Source of the DNA: Palsa-504 sp963705835
GTDB lineage: Bacteria > Actinomycetota > Actinomycetes > Streptosporangiales > Streptosporangiaceae
Assembly: GCA_963705835.1 (NCBI GenBank)
Contig: CAVPLC010000102.1
Location: 9,731 to 73,730, forward strand
Direction: 5' to 3'
DNA length: 64,000 nucleotides
Shown: one piece after another, positions 62,556-64,000 of the stretch
Layout of the letters: each line of letters begins with the position of its first letter
Numbering within the stretch: position 1 is the first letter of the stretch
Notes under the pieces: model-generated
Databases searched by the model: none
What the model was told of the DNA's origin: nothing
What the model saw: the letters and a program-made list of their open reading frames with translations, nothing else
Translations under genes and position numbers: made by a program

Positions 62556-64000
62556 GTGGCTGACCGTGCGGTCCGCGTCGCAGCCGTCGACCTGGGCGCC
62601 TCCAGCGGCCGAGTCGTGGTGGGGCACGGAACGGCCACAGGTTTCACGATCCGCGAAGTTCACCGGTTCCTTAACCAGCCGAGGACGGCCGACGGCGTGC
62701 TGCGCTGGGACGCCCGCGCACTGTTCGCCGGGATCCTCGACGGGCTGCGTATCGCCGGGCTTGGTGCCGTCGGGCTGGCCGCCGGGCCGCTCGACGCGGT
62801 GGCCGTCGACGGGTGGGGCGTCGACTACGGGCTGCTCGACGGCGACGGTGAGCTGATCGCCGACCCGGCGAACTACCGGGACCCGCGCACCGGGCCGCCG
62901 CACGCCGGGGTCACGGCAGCGGCGGGCGGCGTGGGCGGCGTCGACGGGACGCGGCTCTACCAGGCGACCGGGATCGCGGCGCACCCGTTCAACACGGTAT
63001 TCCAGCTGATGGCCGAGCGCGGCTCGGCGGACCTGGAGCGGGCCAGGCACGCCCTGCTCGTCCCCGACCTGATGACCTACTGGCTGTCCGGGCAGCTGGG
63101 CACCGAGCTGACCAACGCCTCCACCACCGGCCTGCTCGACCCGCGCACCATGACCTGGGCGGCGCCGGTGGCGGACGCCCTCGGCGTGCCGACCGGGCTG
63201 TTCCCCCGCTTCCGGACGGCGGGCGAGCTGGCCGGGCCGCTGAGCCGCCGGGTCACCGCCGACCTGGGCCTGGCCCGGCCGCCGCACGTCGTCATCGGGC
63301 CGTCGCACGACACCGCGGCCGCGGTGGCCGGCGTCCCGGCTGCCCCGGACGACGCGTTCGCCTTCGTGTGCACCGGGACGTGGGCGCTGGCCGGCGTCGA
63401 GCTGACCGCGCCGGTCATCACCGGCGCGGGCCGGGACGCGGGATTCAGCAACGAGGTCGGCATCGACGGGACCATCCGCTTCCTGCGCAACGTGACCGGC
63501 TTCTGGCTGCTGCAGGAATGCATCAGCGAATGGCAGGCCAAGGGCCGGCGCGTCGACCTTGACCAGCTGACCCGCACGGCCGGGGAGGTGCCCGGCCGGC
63601 GCGCGCTCATCGACGTCCAGGATCCCGGTTTCGCCGCGCCGGGCGGGATGACGCAGCGGATCATCCGCGCCTGCCAGCGCACCAGCGGGGTCAGCCCGGA
63701 CGGCGAGGCCGAGATCCTGCGGTGCATCCTGGACAGCATGGCGGTGGCGATCCGGCGCGCGGTGCGCGACGCGGCCCGGGTGACCGGCCGACCGGTGAGC
63801 ACGGTTCACGTGGTCGGCGGCGGCGTGGCCAACCCGCTGTTCTGCCAGCTGGTCGCGGACGCGTGCGGGCGGCCGGTTGTGGCCGGACCGACCGAGGCAG
63901 CATCATGGGGCAACGTGCTGGTCCAAGCGCGCGCCCTCGGCGTGGCGGGCGCGTCACTGCCGGAGCTGCGGTCCCTCGTCCGGCGCGGCACGCGTCTGGA
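62556..64000 (+). CDS. rhaB: Rhamnulokinase, FGGY family (runs off window)
   Basis: At least 481 residues; no stop before 64000, but RhaB is near 490, so little is missing. GTG 62556 gives VAAVDLGASSGRVVVG, the ATP-binding phosphate-1 motif of FGGY kinases, then AVAVDGWGVDYGLLDGDGELI, YRDPRT, NTVFQLMAE, LLVPDLMTYWLSGQLGTELTNASTTGLLDP, GPSHDTAAAVAGVP, FVCTGTWALAGVEL, EVGIDGTIRFLRNVTGFWLLQECISEW and VVGGGVANPLFCQLVADACGRPVVAGPTEAASWGNVLVQA. It phosphorylates L-rhamnulose at O1. It starts six bases after the rhaEW stop in the same operon. Confidence 0.93.
   Translation, partial: MADRAVRVAAVDLGASSGRVVVGHGTATGFTIREVHRFLNQPRTADGVLRWDARALFAGILDGLRIAGLGAVGLAAGPLDAVAVDGWGVDYGLLDGDGELIADPANYRDPRTGPPHAGVTAAAGGVGGVDGTRLYQATGIAAHPFNTVFQLMAERGSADLERARHALLVPDLMTYWLSGQLGTELTNASTTGLLDPRTMTWAAPVADALGVPTGLFPRFRTAGELAGPLSRRVTADLGLARPPHVVIGPSHDTAAAVAGVPAAPDDAFAFVCTGTWALAGVELTAPVITGAGRDAGFSNEVGIDGTIRFLRNVTGFWLLQECISEWQAKGRRVDLDQLTRTAGEVPGRRALIDVQDPGFAAPGGMTQRIIRACQRTSGVSPDGEAEILRCILDSMAVAIRRAVRDAARVTGRPVSTVHVVGGGVANPLFCQLVADACGRPVVAGPTEAASWGNVLVQARALGVAGASLPELRSLVRRGTRL

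Noticed and set aside
60660..63809. A 1049-codon open frame on the minus strand across the rhamnose genes
   Set aside because: It is antisense to rhaEW and rhaB, whose protein motifs are unmistakable. Its product is Arg/Gly/Pro-rich with no domain; long empty antisense frames are normal at this GC content.

Overview
The window is a high-GC (about 70%) actinomycete chromosome segment. Codon use is strongly G/C-ending, GTG starts and ATGA gene overlaps are common, some genes look leaderless, and the families present (PadR with a HAAS-type partner, F420-type nitroreductase, DUF4232, LacI-controlled sugar operons, GlnR-like boxes) fit soil actinomycetes. I cannot place it to genus. It is mostly metabolic and transport genes, with no phage, CRISPR array or rRNA.

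Layout. 1-7.0 kb: repeat-rich leader, PadR regulator with its membrane partner, alpha/beta hydrolase, cyclase plus TPP enzyme, DUF427 protein. 7.3-8.7 kb: ammonium transporter. 9.1-19.1 kb: a LacI regulator with two perfect TAAGCGCTTA-type operators, a complete Dpp/Opp-type ABC importer (two permeases, two ATPases, lipoprotein receptor) and a GH3 glycosidase, together a likely oligosaccharide uptake and hydrolysis unit. 19.1-24.5 kb: small membrane protein, membrane-anchored hydrolase, a three-gene two-component system with sensor-like proteins on both sides of the response regulator, and a 5'-truncated lectin/CHAP gene. 24.5-30.1 kb: secreted glycosidase flanked by a full GH3 gene and by a decayed copy of that gene's 3' end. 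30.1-34.6 kb: four-gene acyl-CoA dehydrogenase/SDR operon. 34.8-41.3 kb: secreted protein, DUF2079 membrane protein, ABC-2 exporter, GtrA protein, GT51 transglycosylase. 41.5-42.5 kb: tRNA-Pro(GGG) followed by a less GC-rich gene for a PD-(D/E)XK-type nuclease. 42.5-51.1 kb: lipoprotein, nitroreductase, DUF4232 protein, disrupted malQ, a large secreted Cys-rich protein, YceI, HxlR, methyltransferase. 51.1-64.0 kb: L-rhamnose locus: divergent LacI regulator, ribose-type ABC importer, mutarotase, fucose-isomerase-like protein, rhamnose isomerase, bifunctional aldolase/dehydrogenase, and rhamnulokinase running off the end.

The least ordinary material is a set of dispersed short repeats: (i) paired 18-bp GTGAAA...TTTCAC palindromes with an exact 32-bp period at three intergenic loci; (ii) an AT-rich CCGTTCGGAA...AAAGAT element in six good copies, several changing gene ends or lying inside genes; (iii) a C-rich block shared by an ABC permease and malQ; (iv) GGCAGAACTGCC-type palindromes clustered around the two-component system. 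About ten genes also carry an apparent single-base frameshift, and every one is explained by one extra base. That uniformity suggests insertion errors in the sequence rather than ten independent gene deaths.
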